The notes below the pieces were generated by a model that made no database searches, was not told where the DNA came from, and was given only the letters and a program-made list of their open reading frames with translations. A stretch of 64,000 bases of DNA from Silicimonas algicola (GTDB lineage: Bacteria; Pseudomonadota; Alphaproteobacteria; Rhodobacterales; Rhodobacteraceae). Shown one piece after another: positions 23,809 to 32,536 of the stretch (within the stretch, counting starts at the first letter, position 1; each line of letters begins with the position of its first letter). The stretch lies in contig NZ_QGGV01000002.1 of assembly GCF_003148765.1 (NCBI RefSeq), forward strand, positions 248,001-312,000, read 5' to 3'. Both the position numbers and the translations under genes were made by a program.

Positions 23809-23941
23809 TCTGTCGAAGGCAGCACATATTGCGCATTATGCGCGCTCGGATCGTCCTGCACCCGTCCGCCGCGCGTTCAATCAGATGAAGGTCGCGACAT
23901 GATCTGAACCTTGAGGTTACCCGGACGACCCCAGCACCGGA

Positions 23942-25229
23942 TCAGCATCCGGGACCACAAGGGCTGCACCACCCGCCAAGCCCGATTGTGCCGCAAATCC
24001 GGCCGGGTTCTTCAACACAATCCGCCCTTCTAAGACCTTGGCGCAACGCCGGCCGCAGCTTGGCGAGCTTTCGGAGGTTCTGTGCTGTAGCGGCGAGGAT
24101 GAACTCGTCCCTGGCACCGTTCGGACCCCTGAGGCGCAGGCGAGTGAGGTTCAGGATGCGCTTGAGGTGGGCGAAGAGCATCTCGACCTTTCCAGCTTGT
24201 CCCGGGAGACCTTGTAGGCCCTCGTCTTCCGGCAGACCCGGGCGAAGTCGCGCGCGTTTTCGTCCGGTGTCCGGGTGACGTATCTCGCGTCGACGTTCGG
24301 GCAGCAGAGATCCTTCGACGGGCAGGCCTGGCAAGTGGCCCGGAGAGCGCGGTACTTGCGTATGCCAGCGATGTTCTTCCCGCGGCCCGGGTCCGAGTAG
24401 TTGCGTCGGAACTGCCGCAGGGCATGGCCTTCCGGGCAGATATACTGGTCGTTCTCCTCGTCCCATTCGAAGTCCGCCCGCGACCACGTGCCGTCGGTTC
24501 TCTCGGTCTTGTCGATCACCGGGATGAAAGGGATGATCCCGCGCTTCTTGACCAGCGAGCCAAGGTTCTCGCTAGACCCGTAGGCGGTGTCGGCGGCGAG
24601 CCATTCCGGGCGGATGCCGAAGCGCTGGTCGGTCCTGTCGAGCATGGTTTGCGAGGCGCCGACCTCGGCCTGCCGGATCGCCTCGTGCCCTCCACGTCCA
24701 TGATGACAGAGCACTTGGTGTCGACCAGGTAGTTTATGGCGTAGGCAAAATAGGGTCGGCTTTCTTCGGCCCGGGTCCACTGGGCCGCAGGCTCTGCGGC
24801 AGCGCCGAAGGCCGGGTCATACAAAGTCCCCGATCATTCCACCTTCTCGAGGTATCGGCACGGCAAGTTCCGGGAGAGCGGTCTGCTGCGTCAGCTGTTC
24901 GAGGCGACCGTCGAGCGCTGCCTGAAAGAGGATCTCATCTCGGGTCCCAGGCGGCAGAACCACCGGTAGGCCAGGTTCAGATGAACGTCCTGGCACAGAC
25001 GACGCTCGGACCGGATCCCCATCACGCAGCCGATCACCAGCATCCGGACGATCAGTTCAGGATCGCTCGAGGGCCGCCCCGTGTGGCTGTAGAACGGCCG
25101 AAGCCTCTCTCGCATTCAATCCATGTCGAGGAACCGGTCGATCTCCCGAAGAAGGTGGTCGGCGGGCACGTGGCTCTCCAGATTGAATTCCTTGACGAGC
25201 TGTGCCTCGGCCTTCTGAACGCCCATCAT
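23942..25229 (-). pseudogene. IS1182-family transposase, degraded
   Basis: The minus strand encodes pieces of an IS1182 transposase: an N-terminal part from ATG 25229 (MMGVQKAEAQLVKEFNLES), a stop at 25118-25116 where the family has tryptophan, then RERLRPFYSHTGRPS to LAYRWFCRLG, and from about 24824 PAAQWTRAEESRPYFAYAIN, IRQAEVGASQTMLDRT, and the C-terminal ARDEFILAATAQNLRKLAKL. At least three frame changes and an internal loss of about 60-70 codons separate them, so it cannot be functional. A TIR-like string GATTCTGTTGAAAAGCTCC (minus strand, near 25310-25292) may be its right end; no matching left end was found. Confidence 0.88.
24826..24943 (+). repeat. Inverted internal segment of the IS1182 transposase
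   Basis: Within the minus-strand transposase remnant, the plus strand here encodes PDHSTFSRYRHGKFRESGLL followed by RQLFEATVERCLKEDL. This is the part of the IS1182 transposase that should follow YRWFCRLG on the minus strand. About 115 bp has therefore been turned round inside the element. The junctions are approximate. Confidence 0.75.
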
Positions 25230-25694
25230 CGCCCGATCCTCCCGGCCTACCTAAACCGAGTCAATCAAAGCACTTTCCGCACTGCAACAAGGAGCTTTTC
25301 AACAGAATCGGGCGGAAACCGGAAGTTCGCTGTAGATGCACGCTAACCATAGAGCCAGGCAAGAGCGGACATCTACGACCAGATTTGAAGCGCCTGCCTG
25401 CTAAATAATTGTTCGTAGGGTTGATCCCTACCGCAGGACCCAAAATAACCATCTATATCAATAATATGGCGGAACTCTTGAAACTGGCGATAGCAACTCA
25501 ACTGAGCAAGTCTCCACCGAGTTGCGACTGTGCAGGTCGAGTTCGACCTTCCCCATCCGCATAGCACACCACTCTTATGAGAGTGAATCACTGCAACAAC
25601 CTCAGGCCGTTGGAGCCAGCGCGGCTTTCTGCCTTGCTCGGGCCACAAGTACACATCAAACTGTGGCGCAAAGTCGTTTTCGAGGGGCGAAGGT
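25230..25694 (+). other. Intergenic between IS remnant and PIN/ATPase operon
   Basis: The left part holds the presumed IS end. The remaining 380 bp is lower in GC than the core and shows no convincing gene; a minus-strand frame at 25373-25894 runs into the start of the next gene and lacks family-like features. The promoter of the following operon should be here but no good consensus pair was found. Confidence 0.35.
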
Positions 25695-26063
25695 ATGCGG
25701 ATCATAGTTGCGAGCGCGGAGAGCTCACCAGAGGATGCCCCTCCATCCTCCGGAAAACGTCTGTGGGAAACAGATACTGATGACTTACCGGCCGCGGTCA
25801 TCGCATCTATGACGGATAGGTTTTCTCCGGGGACATGGTACGGCCTCAACGATTTCGAAGATATCGTGACTTCTCTAAATAATGAAACCGGCACAAACGA
25901 AGTTTACAGTACTGTTTCTACTGAGCAATCCGGAGTGACTGAGCACTGGACTGCTCAGTTTGAAGTTAGCCAGAACCGAGCAGCACTTATGATCTGCAAG
26001 TCGGTAGTTGAGCATGCAAAGCGGTATCCCGCAGGCACTCCCAAGTGGATCAGGATCGACTAA
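25695..26063 (+). CDS. Hypothetical protein, 122 aa
   Basis: A small acidic protein of 122 residues with no recognised family. It has mixed hydrophilic composition without signal peptide or membrane segment; the middle contains WYGLNDFEDIVTSLNNETGT and the end is rich in aromatic and basic residues (KRYPAGTPKWIRID). The start at 25695 follows GAAGG. Its TAA stop overlaps the ATG of the next gene by one base (TAATG), so it belongs to a tight three-gene operon with a PIN-like protein and an ATPase. It may be an antitoxin-like or structural partner; this is a guess from position only. Confidence 0.65.
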   Translation: MRIIVASAESSPEDAPPSSGKRLWETDTDDLPAAVIASMTDRFSPGTWYGLNDFEDIVTSLNNETGTNEVYSTVSTEQSGVTEHWTAQFEVSQNRAALMICKSVVEHAKRYPAGTPKWIRID

Positions 26064-28135
26064 TGTCTAATAAGATATCTTTGGATCAGTGCCGTTCCAA
26101 TGGTCACTTACGATCCCTTCCAAAGGGCGAATATACAGTTGAATATAATGACTCAACACATTGCGAGCAGGATGAATGGGTAGGGCTTGCGAAACTTCAA
26201 GTTTCTGCGATCACTCTTAAGCTTGGCGAGGAAGGCACCGAGCAATTCTACACACTAGAAAAGAACATCTCAGGGCTTTCCAAGTACCCCGCCAAGTCCG
26301 GAGGGTTGGCCAAATCGATCCGCTTCATAGAAGACTCTCTGTCTTTGGCGCTTGCCAGGGCGGGCCTTTTGACACCCAATATTTCGGATGAGTTATTGGA
26401 TGATATTCTTCGCCTTGCCTCACAAGATGGCATTGTAATCGTTCCAGATACAAATGCTCTTCACAACGGGTCGGTGCATTGGCTACTAAAAGTCTTGCGG
26501 CGCCCTGCAATTTGGCTTTTGCCACTGGCTGCATCATTAACGACCGTCCAAATGCGCGATGCGACAATCAAGGCCTTAGTCAACCAAAAAAAACCAACGA
26601 ACATAGGGCAGGCTCTCCGATCTCGTGGGCTTGTTAATGGGGCGCTCGGATTACTTCAGAGGAACCGATCGCGTAGCCAAGTCGTTGAACTTGATCCATC
26701 ATTGCTGCGATACCAAAAGACTGCGTCGTCATCGGGATCGGACCCAGATCAGAGCGATGTACTTGAAGATCGCCTTATCATAGAGGCAATTCAGAGTGTT
26801 CTACGCACGATGCGGTCTCGCACACCAAGAAGAGTTGTCACATCTGATGTGAACGTAGCACGCGTCTTGGAAGCGGAAGGAATCGAAACACTTTTCATTC
26901 CGACGATCCAGATTGGCGACTCTTCTGTCGAGTGCCTTAGATATGACCCAATAGCACGAATGTTCCTTGGAGCACCGCTTAGCGCCCTGTTGTGGGAGCT
27001 GGCGCATGGGTTCGGCAGTATTCGCTTGCGCCGAGCCGGAGACACCGTTGCACATCTAGATTGCTACTGGCCGGGTAAGACGCCATCGCATTGGTCGAAA
27101 GAGATCCTGGATTGTAATTTCTCGGAACCGATTGCCGATATCCCAACCAGTATTGAGACACCATCTCCAGCTTCGGAAACAGTCCAACCGGCAGATGTGT
27201 CGGAAAAATCGAATGCGTCAGGTGACGCTCCAGCCAATGATGCGCCGAACCAGCACGTAACGCCGTCGAACGAAGACGAAACGCAAAACACTACTACTGT
27301 TGTTGACGGAAGTGTCGGGCCGTCGCGTCCACGCTCCAAGCCAAAGACCGGACCAATCCTTCCTAGGGCGTCACTACCTGCGGCGATGAAAATCCTAGGC
27401 GTCTTGATGGAGATGGGGCAAGCACAACCGCAAGAAATCGTCGCGGCCATACCGGACGTAAACACCACAGACACAGTAAAACGCGCGCTTGAGCTACTAC
27501 AAAAAGCTGAGCTTGTGCAACAGAATGAGGAGTTTGCGCCAACGGCCGATGCGAACACTGTCGCTACCGCCCTGGAGAAGGGCGATCTTGATACCGTGAG
27601 CCGATTTTTTAATCGATTTGAACCGTACGCGATAGTGCAGCAAGAACTGCAAAGGGAAGGCCGACTCGAGAAGGGCGCAGTTTTGAAATTGCTTACCGAT
27701 AGATTGGGAAAGGTTGGTAAGGACGAAGCAAACAGGCTTCCAAAATACCACATTTTGCTTGGGCAGGCATGGACTATGGAAAGCTCCATTATGGACGGTT
27801 CCAATAGATTGACGGATCGAGACGCGGCAAAAGCTTTTGAGATATCCTTCGCGAACACTCAAAATGAAGGATTGGCTAAAGTTTACGAGCTCTTGATGAA
27901 TTTCTGTCAAAATAACAGCATCAGCCCGTGGGTGGCGAAGTCACAGATCGAAAGGCTAATAGTAGAAGAGCATCTGTCCGGCTTCAAATTTGAGTCATCC
28001 GCAGGGGCTAAACCCGTTACTAGGGACGAAGTTCTTGTCGGAAATTTGACGAACCTAGCTAGCACCCCCATTATAGTGGACCGATTCCACATAGGGGAGC
28101 GGCCCGTTCTTACAATAGGAGGACCGGCACAATGA
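26063..28135 (+). CDS. PIN-like domain protein with C-terminal winged-helix region
   Basis: A 690-residue protein; the ATG at 26063 overlaps the previous stop. A PIN-like nuclease fold is suggested by IVIVPDTNAL (about residues 123-132), an acidic helix LEDRLIIEAI near 233, and RRVVTSDVNVARVLEAEGI (about 255-273), the order of acidic residues seen in PIN/NYN RNases. Residues about 353-430 are a Ser/Pro/Asp-rich linker. Residues about 435-500 look like a winged helix (MKILGVLMEMGQAQPQEIVA, TVKRALELLQKAELV). The family is not recognised by name. The ATGA overlap with the downstream ATPase gene indicates that the two proteins work together, perhaps as an effector and its motor or sensor. Confidence 0.75.
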   Translation: MSNKISLDQCRSNGHLRSLPKGEYTVEYNDSTHCEQDEWVGLAKLQVSAITLKLGEEGTEQFYTLEKNISGLSKYPAKSGGLAKSIRFIEDSLSLALARAGLLTPNISDELLDDILRLASQDGIVIVPDTNALHNGSVHWLLKVLRRPAIWLLPLAASLTTVQMRDATIKALVNQKKPTNIGQALRSRGLVNGALGLLQRNRSRSQVVELDPSLLRYQKTASSSGSDPDQSDVLEDRLIIEAIQSVLRTMRSRTPRRVVTSDVNVARVLEAEGIETLFIPTIQIGDSSVECLRYDPIARMFLGAPLSALLWELAHGFGSIRLRRAGDTVAHLDCYWPGKTPSHWSKEILDCNFSEPIADIPTSIETPSPASETVQPADVSEKSNASGDAPANDAPNQHVTPSNEDETQNTTTVVDGSVGPSRPRSKPKTGPILPRASLPAAMKILGVLMEMGQAQPQEIVAAIPDVNTTDTVKRALELLQKAELVQQNEEFAPTADANTVATALEKGDLDTVSRFFNRFEPYAIVQQELQREGRLEKGAVLKLLTDRLGKVGKDEANRLPKYHILLGQAWTMESSIMDGSNRLTDRDAAKAFEISFANTQNEGLAKVYELLMNFCQNNSISPWVAKSQIERLIVEEHLSGFKFESSAGAKPVTRDEVLVGNLTNLASTPIIVDRFHIGERPVLTIGGPAQ

Positions 28136-29313
28136 GCTCTTTGCTGAGTGGGCTGCTCAAAGGTACCAACGAACAAATAGGAGATGGCGGGACATACCTC
28201 ACAAAGTTTGGCTTGCTCCGAAATCCATTTCCTCCAGCTCGGACTATTTATCCGGAGGTTATCTATAATCAGGAGGATGCTTTGCACCGCTTTGCTGACG
28301 GCGTGAAAGCCATATGCGGTTCAGACTTAGCGCGTCGGTCACTTGCGGTGTTGGGCGGCACCGGACAAGGAAAGTCACATTTTCTCCGTCATTGTCAGCA
28401 TGCAGTTAAGCAGGCGGAGCTGCCTGTCATTTCCGTGGAATTCTCTGCGGGCAGCGGCTCTGCGGCAACGCTAGTTCGAGAAATTTTCAGAGCGGCAGAT
28501 GAACACGTGAAGTCGCGCGGCGAACAGGACCTACTGTCCGCGATATCATCTAGAATCGAAGACAACGATTTTGGCCCGATCCGTCAGACAGACCTGAAGA
28601 GCGCACTCAAAGCACTTGTGGCATCGCAGAAGCAAGGCTTCAAACCTGAAGATTCATTTGGAAGGTTCACATCAGACGCCTTGCTCGAAGTCTCCCGCCG
28701 ATGGGTAGTTGGGGAGACTTTAACGCAGACTGAGCGCCGATATCTTCACGTTTCATCGCGACTAAGCACGGCGTCACTTATGATTAGAGTTCTCACAGAG
28801 CTCTTCGCTTTGGCTCGGCAACAGCGTCTTTTCATGGGAGCAATGGTTTGTATTGACGAGGTTGAGGCACTATTTCGCAGCGGCTTGTCCACTTCGAAAG
28901 TCCAAGGGTTCTTGCAGGATATTCGCTACCTGTTCGACGAAGCCGTGGGCCAATTCAGTGGCTATTCCCTCCTAATATTGGCTGGATCAACGGGTCAGGG
29001 GGCACAAAACCTTCGTGATTACAACTACCCACTGTTTCAAAGGCTTGGCTTTGAAACGGAATCAAGAGTGGAGCTTCATGAAGTCAAAACTTTGGATGAA
29101 GCGCGCGCTTTCGCCGACGTCTACATTGACTTCGAATGTAAACGCTTCAACATGGCCAGAGGAGAGAGTTTTCCAATAACTCGTTCGCGGACGCTGATAG
29201 ACAACGACGACCTGGAGAAAGCGTTCCGTGCAGACTCAAGGAGTACGAAGAACCAAGCCCGACTTCTCGAGGAGCTACATCGCATAGTCGAGGAAAAGCG
29301 GTCAGGCGCTTGA
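28132..29313 (+). CDS. P-loop ATPase (BrxD/ORC-like)
   Basis: A 393-residue ATPase. Walker A is GGTGQGKSH (about residues 74-82) and Walker B is MVCIDEVEAL (about 237-246), followed by LLILAGSTGQG, probably sensor 1. The N-terminal FGLLRNPFPP segment resembles the entry of ORC/Cdc6- and ExeA/TniB-like ATPases, and the overall plan recalls the DUF2791/BrxD ATPases of BREX systems. The family assignment is tentative. Its ATG overlaps the stop of the PIN-like gene by four bases (ATGA). It is the last gene of the three-gene unit; a hairpin follows about 120 bp later. Confidence 0.78.
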   Translation: MSSLLSGLLKGTNEQIGDGGTYLTKFGLLRNPFPPARTIYPEVIYNQEDALHRFADGVKAICGSDLARRSLAVLGGTGQGKSHFLRHCQHAVKQAELPVISVEFSAGSGSAATLVREIFRAADEHVKSRGEQDLLSAISSRIEDNDFGPIRQTDLKSALKALVASQKQGFKPEDSFGRFTSDALLEVSRRWVVGETLTQTERRYLHVSSRLSTASLMIRVLTELFALARQQRLFMGAMVCIDEVEALFRSGLSTSKVQGFLQDIRYLFDEAVGQFSGYSLLILAGSTGQGAQNLRDYNYPLFQRLGFETESRVELHEVKTLDEARAFADVYIDFECKRFNMARGESFPITRSRTLIDNDDLEKAFRADSRSTKNQARLLEELHRIVEEKRSGA

Positions 29314-29430
29314 GCTGAGACCCGACTCTCCTCCGAATTAACGTAGAGTCCGTGGGTTGATTGCGCTGCTTCCAACCTTGGCCCCCGGAAGCTCGATTGG
29401 TCCGCATCGTCGACGCTCAATAATCCTACA

Positions 29431-29450
29431 TTGCCGCAACCATGCGGCAA
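29431..29450. terminator. Hairpin downstream of the PIN/ATPase operon
   Basis: TTGCCGCA (29431-29438) and TGCGGCAA (29443-29450) form a perfect 8-bp stem with a four-base loop, 118 bp after the ATPase stop. It lacks a T-tract, so it may be a weak terminator, an mRNA-stabilising hairpin or part of a dispersed intergenic element. Confidence 0.4.
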
Positions 29451-29614
29451 CGCCCACTTTCGGAAACCGCATCACAGAGAGTAGCTGGTGGCGAATGGCC
29501 GGTCAGGGCCGGAAGCGGTCAAGCACTGCGCGGTTCTGGACGTCTGCTCCCGGCCATCAGCCGACTGAGACCAGATTAAGCTTCACCGTCCGATAGGCCC
29601 GAGCGCGCGCTTGA

Positions 29615-29857
29615 AGCTTCGAAGGCGCAGAGTATGCCTCTACACGTCCTGATAACTACACTTACAACAACCACAACTTGTTCATTTGTTTGGATGCGGT
29701 ATCTGCGCTCCGCGCAGTCGCGCGGTCGATATATGGATCATCCCTGACCGCTATTGAATATGGACTCGTCGGCACTTTTTCGGAGCAATCAATCGATGGC
29801 AAACTAGGAGTGGTACCTACAAGATTGTTTATCCAGAAAGGCCGGTGGCTGAGATAA
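29615..29857 (+). pseudogene. Possible 3' gene fragment, 80 codons
   Basis: An open stretch without a start codon of its own encodes 80 residues with ordinary protein composition (for example RPDNYTYNNHNLFICLDAV, then VPTRLFIQKGRWLR before the TAA). No family is recognised. It may be the tail of a gene whose front was deleted. An overlapping minus-strand frame exists (29662-29883), so this is uncertain. The rest of 29314-29951 shows no gene. Confidence 0.25.
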
Positions 29858-29951
29858 CGCTCGGTCAAATCCAAGGGCGCCATTAGTCCGAAGATCGCGC
29901 AAAACTTACTTGCGCCGCACTAACCGCGCAAATACCGGCGCACTGCTAGAC

Positions 29952-30872
29952 TCAAGATCCCTTTTTCCTGAAAAAACTATTTAACAGCCTATTGGCCTTG
30001 CTCATAGCCCTCTGAGCTTGCTCGGCTGCTACAGCCGAACCGCTCTGCGCCACTTCCGCAACTGTGCTAGTATACTGCGACACTGCCCTGGTAACCTGAC
30101 TGCGCGTAGCGAAGTGAGCGCTGAGTTCACGCTCGATAGTCTCTATGGCCAGTTCTTCGCGCTCGTCGAACTCTCCATCTGCAAAAGCAATCTCTTCAAG
30201 AAATCCCCTAATGTCCTTCCTCATAGCGGAGGGATTACAATCTGGGTTGTCCATTTGAAATTCTGCCAGGGATTTGGCCATGTTCTTTAATGTCCGCTGG
30301 CGAATTTGGGTTTCAACTAGCGGCAACGCTTTGACGCTGTAGTCCCGCGAAATCCCCCATTCTTCAGTAAAGTACTCGACCACCGCAATTCTTTCTGCTT
30401 CGTCGATTTCACCTGCGAAATCAGCAACTTTCAAGGCGAGTCCTGCCATCATATCAAAAATGGTGGCGCCAAGAAGGTCGATCGGAGTGTTGATAAATTT
30501 TGGAATGGTGTCGACGCGTGATGAGCTGTACTTAGAGAAAAACTGCATTGCGCCGTAGTATGCGGCCCCAGAACCAACAGCTGCAGCAATAATCCAACCG
30601 ACTGGTGTGGTAGCTGCGGCGCCAAACCCTAAAACTGATAGAATGCCACCGCCGCCGAAGAACGTCGTCGCTACGGCCGGAGATGCCGCCGCCGCCGCTC
30701 CCGCCGCTCCGGCGCCCTTGATATCCCAAAGCGTCTGCAGCGTCTTGGTCAGCTTCAGAGTGCTATACGCGTCTTCGCCGATCCCGAGTTTGATCTTAAA
30801 TTTATTTGTATCGGCGACAACCAAATCAACCGTGCTAAGGGCATCTACGAGCTGTTGTTCGCTAGGCGCCAT
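29952..30872 (-). CDS. TerB-domain protein with glycine/alanine-rich hydrophobic region
   Basis: A 306-residue protein. Residues about 52-112 are a Gly/Ala-rich hydrophobic stretch (GAGAAGAAAAASPAVATTF, then GGGILSVLGFGAAATTPVGW) that could span or insert into a membrane. Two acidic TerB-like calcium-binding helical repeats follow: AGEIDEAERIAVVEYFTEEW (near 155-175) and FADGEFDEREELAIETIERE (near 232-251). TerB domains occur in tellurite-resistance and phage-response operons. Its ATG abuts the stop of the upstream small membrane-protein gene (TAAATG), so the two are co-expressed. A stress- or phage-triggered membrane role is inferred. Confidence 0.75.
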   Translation of the reverse strand: MAPSEQQLVDALSTVDLVVADTNKFKIKLGIGEDAYSTLKLTKTLQTLWDIKGAGAAGAAAAASPAVATTFFGGGGILSVLGFGAAATTPVGWIIAAAVGSGAAYYGAMQFFSKYSSSRVDTIPKFINTPIDLLGATIFDMMAGLALKVADFAGEIDEAERIAVVEYFTEEWGISRDYSVKALPLVETQIRQRTLKNMAKSLAEFQMDNPDCNPSAMRKDIRGFLEEIAFADGEFDEREELAIETIERELSAHFATRSQVTRAVSQYTSTVAEVAQSGSAVAAEQAQRAMSKANRLLNSFFRKKGS

Positions 30873-31295
30873 TTATATTTCCGCAAGTGCACTGAAGGAA
30901 TTCACCAGTGACTCAATACGTGCCCCCAACTTATCGCTGGTGAAATCCTTCAAAGCGCCTGTGCTAATACCAAGAACCAGAAGTAGCGAACTAAGTGCAG
31001 CGGCAAGGACTCCACCGAATAACGGGATTGCTGCAATCAAACTCGAAATGACAAGAGCTGCGATGATCCCGAGCGTTACCGTTGGAAATGCTTTAATTAA
31101 GTCAAAAGCGAAGGCCAAAATCTTCCGGCCAATTGCTACGAGCTTCCCTCCTAATTGCACTGTAATTTTCGCGAGGTCGGCAAGAAGAGCTTTCAAATCT
31201 GCGGAAAGGTTTGTTCGCTCGATCAGCCCGATCAACTTTCGCTCTGGTAGCGACGCGTTGATGTCCTTGATGACGGCATCGATTGTAGCGGACAT
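30873..31295 (-). CDS. Small membrane protein coupled to TerB protein
   Basis: A 140-residue protein. After an amphipathic N-terminal half (SADLKALLADLAKITVQLGG) come two long hydrophobic segments (about residues 70-110: FPTVTLGIIAALVISSLIAA and the following GGVLAAALSSLLLVLGIS). The C-terminal tail is helical. No family is recognised. It is the first gene of a two-gene minus-strand unit with the TerB-domain protein; the genes abut exactly. Such a pair could form a membrane complex, but this is inferred only from arrangement. Confidence 0.65.
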   Translation of the reverse strand: MSATIDAVIKDINASLPERKLIGLIERTNLSADLKALLADLAKITVQLGGKLVAIGRKILAFAFDLIKAFPTVTLGIIAALVISSLIAAIPLFGGVLAAALSSLLLVLGISTGALKDFTSDKLGARIESLVNSFSALAEI

Positions 31296-31753
31296 TTTTC
31301 TACCTTGCTCATGAGTGCTTCAGAAGAGCGGAGTGATCGTTATGATGTCTGCCCGTGCAGTTTCGTTGGAATTTTGGCGGGTCGCCGCTCTAAACTCAAG
31401 ATCAAAATTTTAGATGCCGTCATGCTTGGGCAGTCGCTCATCAAGGACGAAGTTCAGCTGCTGCCACCACTTCCCAAGCCTCCGCCGCCAGAGAACACAC
31501 GGCATAGGACTGCGTCGTTGGCCTGATCCGCCACGCCTCTGTAAAGGCCGTATTAGCCCATCTGAAGGCAAGTCCGCAGTGGTGCCAAAAAGGGCAGGGC
31601 CAGAGGTTCGAGGCGTCTCAACCCGATGAGGCGCTCAAAGGATTGGGTCATACAGCATCGCTACCTGCTTACCGACGCCGACCAGACGCTGCACGGCGAC
31701 GCGAGAATCATGCCCTCGGCAATCGAGGATTCGACATCCCGAGGCTTCTGCGT
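31296..31753. other. Intergenic, no convincing gene
   Basis: About 460 bp between the membrane-protein gene and the xth-type gene. Open frames on the plus strand here extend into antisense of the nuclease gene and have no recognisable content. The promoter of the membrane-protein/TerB pair should lie near 31296-31400 but no clear consensus was seen. Confidence 0.35.
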
Positions 31754-32536
31754 TCACACCTTCTTTCGGTTGATATCAATCCACACTGGGGCATGGTCGC
31801 TGGCGCCGTCCTGGCCACGAACGTAGCGATCAATGCCACCTGACACGAGCCGTTCCCTCATGCTGCCGGACAGCAACACATGATCCAACCTTAGACCTGC
31901 GTTCCGTTGCCACCTGTTCCGACGATAATCCCAAAAGGTGTAGAGCGTCTCTTCCGGGTAAAGAGCGCGGAGCGCATCGGTCCATCCGGCGTCTAGCAAG
32001 GAGCGATACTGGCGGCGCGGCTCGGCCTGAACCAATGCATTGTCGGCATAGGACCGGGAGGGATAGACGTCGCAGGATTCCGGCACAATGTTGAAGTCAC
32101 CGGCCAAGACGACAGGGACGCCTGTGGCCTGAAGCTCGGCTGCATGGGCGATCAGGCGCTCGTTCCAGGCAAGCTTGTAATCGAACTTCGGGCCCGGTTG
32201 GGGATTGCCGTTGGGGGCGTAGAGGCTGCAGATTACAACGCCGTCAACCGCGGCCTCGATGTAGCGAGCCTGGCGGTCGTTTAGATCGCCGGGAAGACCG
32301 TAGCGGACCAGGACCGGCGCACGGTCCCGGGACAAGATCGCAACGCCGTTCCATGTCGACTGTCCAAGCCAGACCGACGAGTAGCCCGCCTTCTCAAGCG
32401 CGCTCGACGGGAACTGGCGGTCAGTGGTCTTCAGCTCCTGCAGGCACACGACATCCGGTTCGGCTTCGGCAAGCCAGGCAAGGAGATTTGGCAACCGTTT
32501 GCGGATATTGTTAATGTTGAAGGTGGCGATCTTCAT
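31754..32536 (-). CDS. xthA: Exodeoxyribonuclease III / AP endonuclease family protein
   Basis: A 260-residue EEP-fold nuclease. Conserved parts are IATFNINNIRKR at the start, VVCLQELK (metal-binding glutamate), SLYAPNGNP, VLAGDFNIVP, FWDYRRNRWQRNAGLRLDHV and SDHAPVWID at the end, so all catalytic residues are present. It cleaves at abasic sites and removes 3' blocking groups. The ATG at 32536 overlaps the stop of the upstream hydrolase gene (ATGA). It is the last gene of the ligD-ku operon, where it may clean 3' ends before ligation. Confidence 0.93.
   Translation of the reverse strand: MKIATFNINNIRKRLPNLLAWLAEAEPDVVCLQELKTTDRQFPSSALEKAGYSSVWLGQSTWNGVAILSRDRAPVLVRYGLPGDLNDRQARYIEAAVDGVVICSLYAPNGNPQPGPKFDYKLAWNERLIAHAAELQATGVPVVLAGDFNIVPESCDVYPSRSYADNALVQAEPRRQYRSLLDAGWTDALRALYPEETLYTFWDYRRNRWQRNAGLRLDHVLLSGSMRERLVSGGIDRYVRGQDGASDHAPVWIDINRKKV

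Noticed and set aside
25373-25894. 173-codon minus-strand frame
   Set aside because: Overlaps the 5' end of the three-gene operon and has no family-like sequence.
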